Shown: piece by piece, positions 6,307-6,513 of the stretch | Layout: each line of letters opens with the position of its first letter | Position numbering within the stretch: the stretch's first letter is position 1 | Source of the DNA: Calditrichota bacterium | GTDB taxonomy: Bacteria > Zhuqueibacterota > Zhuqueibacteria > Residuimicrobiales > Krinioviventaceae | Length of the DNA stretch: 6,513 nucleotides | Direction of reading: 5' to 3' | Assembly: GCA_003818595.1 (NCBI GenBank) | Contig: RPQV01000207.1 | Location: forward strand, 1 to 6,513 | Position numbers and translations under genes: made by a program | Notes under the pieces: generated by a model | The model's input: the letters and a program-made list of their open reading frames with translations, nothing else | Told to the model about the DNA's origin: nothing | The model's database searches: none

Positions 6307-6513
6307 TGAGCAGCAAGAGAGTCAAATATATTTTTGTGACCGGCGGAGTCGTTTCTTCGCTGGGCAAGGGAATAGCCGCCGCATCGATTGGTCGATTATT
6401 AAAGGCGCGCGGATTCGAAGTCACCATCATGAAACTCGATCCCTACCTGAATGTCGATCCCGGGACCATGAGTCCCTACCAGCATGGGGAGGTCTATGTC
6501 ACCGATGACGGCG
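6306..6513 (+). CDS. pyrG: CTP synthase, N-terminal part (truncated by window end)
   Basis: The first 69 codons of CTP synthase, which aminates UTP to CTP using ATP and glutamine. The synthetase-domain start is unmistakable: YIFVTGGVVSSLGKG (8-22) with the P-loop-like GGVVSSLGKG, then IMKLDPYLNVDPGTMSP (41-57) and QHGEVYVTDDG (59-69). The glutaminase domain lies outside the window. The ATG at 6306 shares its A with the kdsB stop codon (TGATG), and AAGGAA at 6292-6297 gives an 8-nt spacing, so translation is probably coupled to kdsB. The product, CTP, is the substrate of the KdsB enzyme encoded just upstream. The gene is cut by the window edge and there is no sign of damage. Confidence 0.97.
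   Translation, partial: MSSKRVKYIFVTGGVVSSLGKGIAAASIGRLLKARGFEVTIMKLDPYLNVDPGTMSPYQHGEVYVTDDG

Overview
The window holds seven genes on the + strand and looks like a conserved housekeeping stretch of a Gram-negative bacterial chromosome. The Gram-negative assignment rests on kdsB, which activates KDO for lipopolysaccharide. gatC implies that the organism makes Asn-tRNA and/or Gln-tRNA by the indirect amidotransferase route. bL27 lacks the cleavable N-terminal extension seen in Firmicutes, and no prp gene lies between rplU and rpmA. The gene order (fused radical SAM/DUF2344 gene, rng, rplU, rpmA) resembles deltaproteobacterial and FCB-type genomes, but I cannot name the phylum with confidence.

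Layout. Positions 1-209 are an AT-rich, apparently non-coding leader. It ends in a near-perfect Shine-Dalgarno sequence that sits oddly relative to the first gene. Positions 210-2801 encode an 863-residue B12-binding-type radical SAM protein fused to a DUF2344 domain. Positions 2842-4368 encode ribonuclease G. A sigma70-type promoter whose -35 box overlaps the rng stop codon precedes rplU (4437-4748) and rpmA (4778-5029). A perfect 11-bp hairpin with a T-run (5034-5067) ends this group. After about 130 bp with no recognisable gene, a second strong promoter (5201-5229) opens a tightly packed unit: gatC (5264-5551), kdsB (5548-6306, overlapping by 4 nt) and pyrG (from 6306, overlapping by 1 nt and running off the window end).

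How the genes work together. The first group concerns ribosomes and RNA: RNase G matures 16S rRNA and decays mRNA, bL21 and bL27 are 50S proteins, and the radical SAM protein is a conserved neighbour of unknown reaction. The second group joins translation quality (GatC) to CTP supply and use, since PyrG makes CTP and KdsB spends it to form CMP-KDO. I see no mobile element, CRISPR array, tRNA or rRNA, and no evidence of a novel defence or biosynthetic system. The points most worth a second look are the start region of the radical SAM gene, its C-terminal cysteine cluster, and the placement of gatC ahead of kdsB-pyrG.
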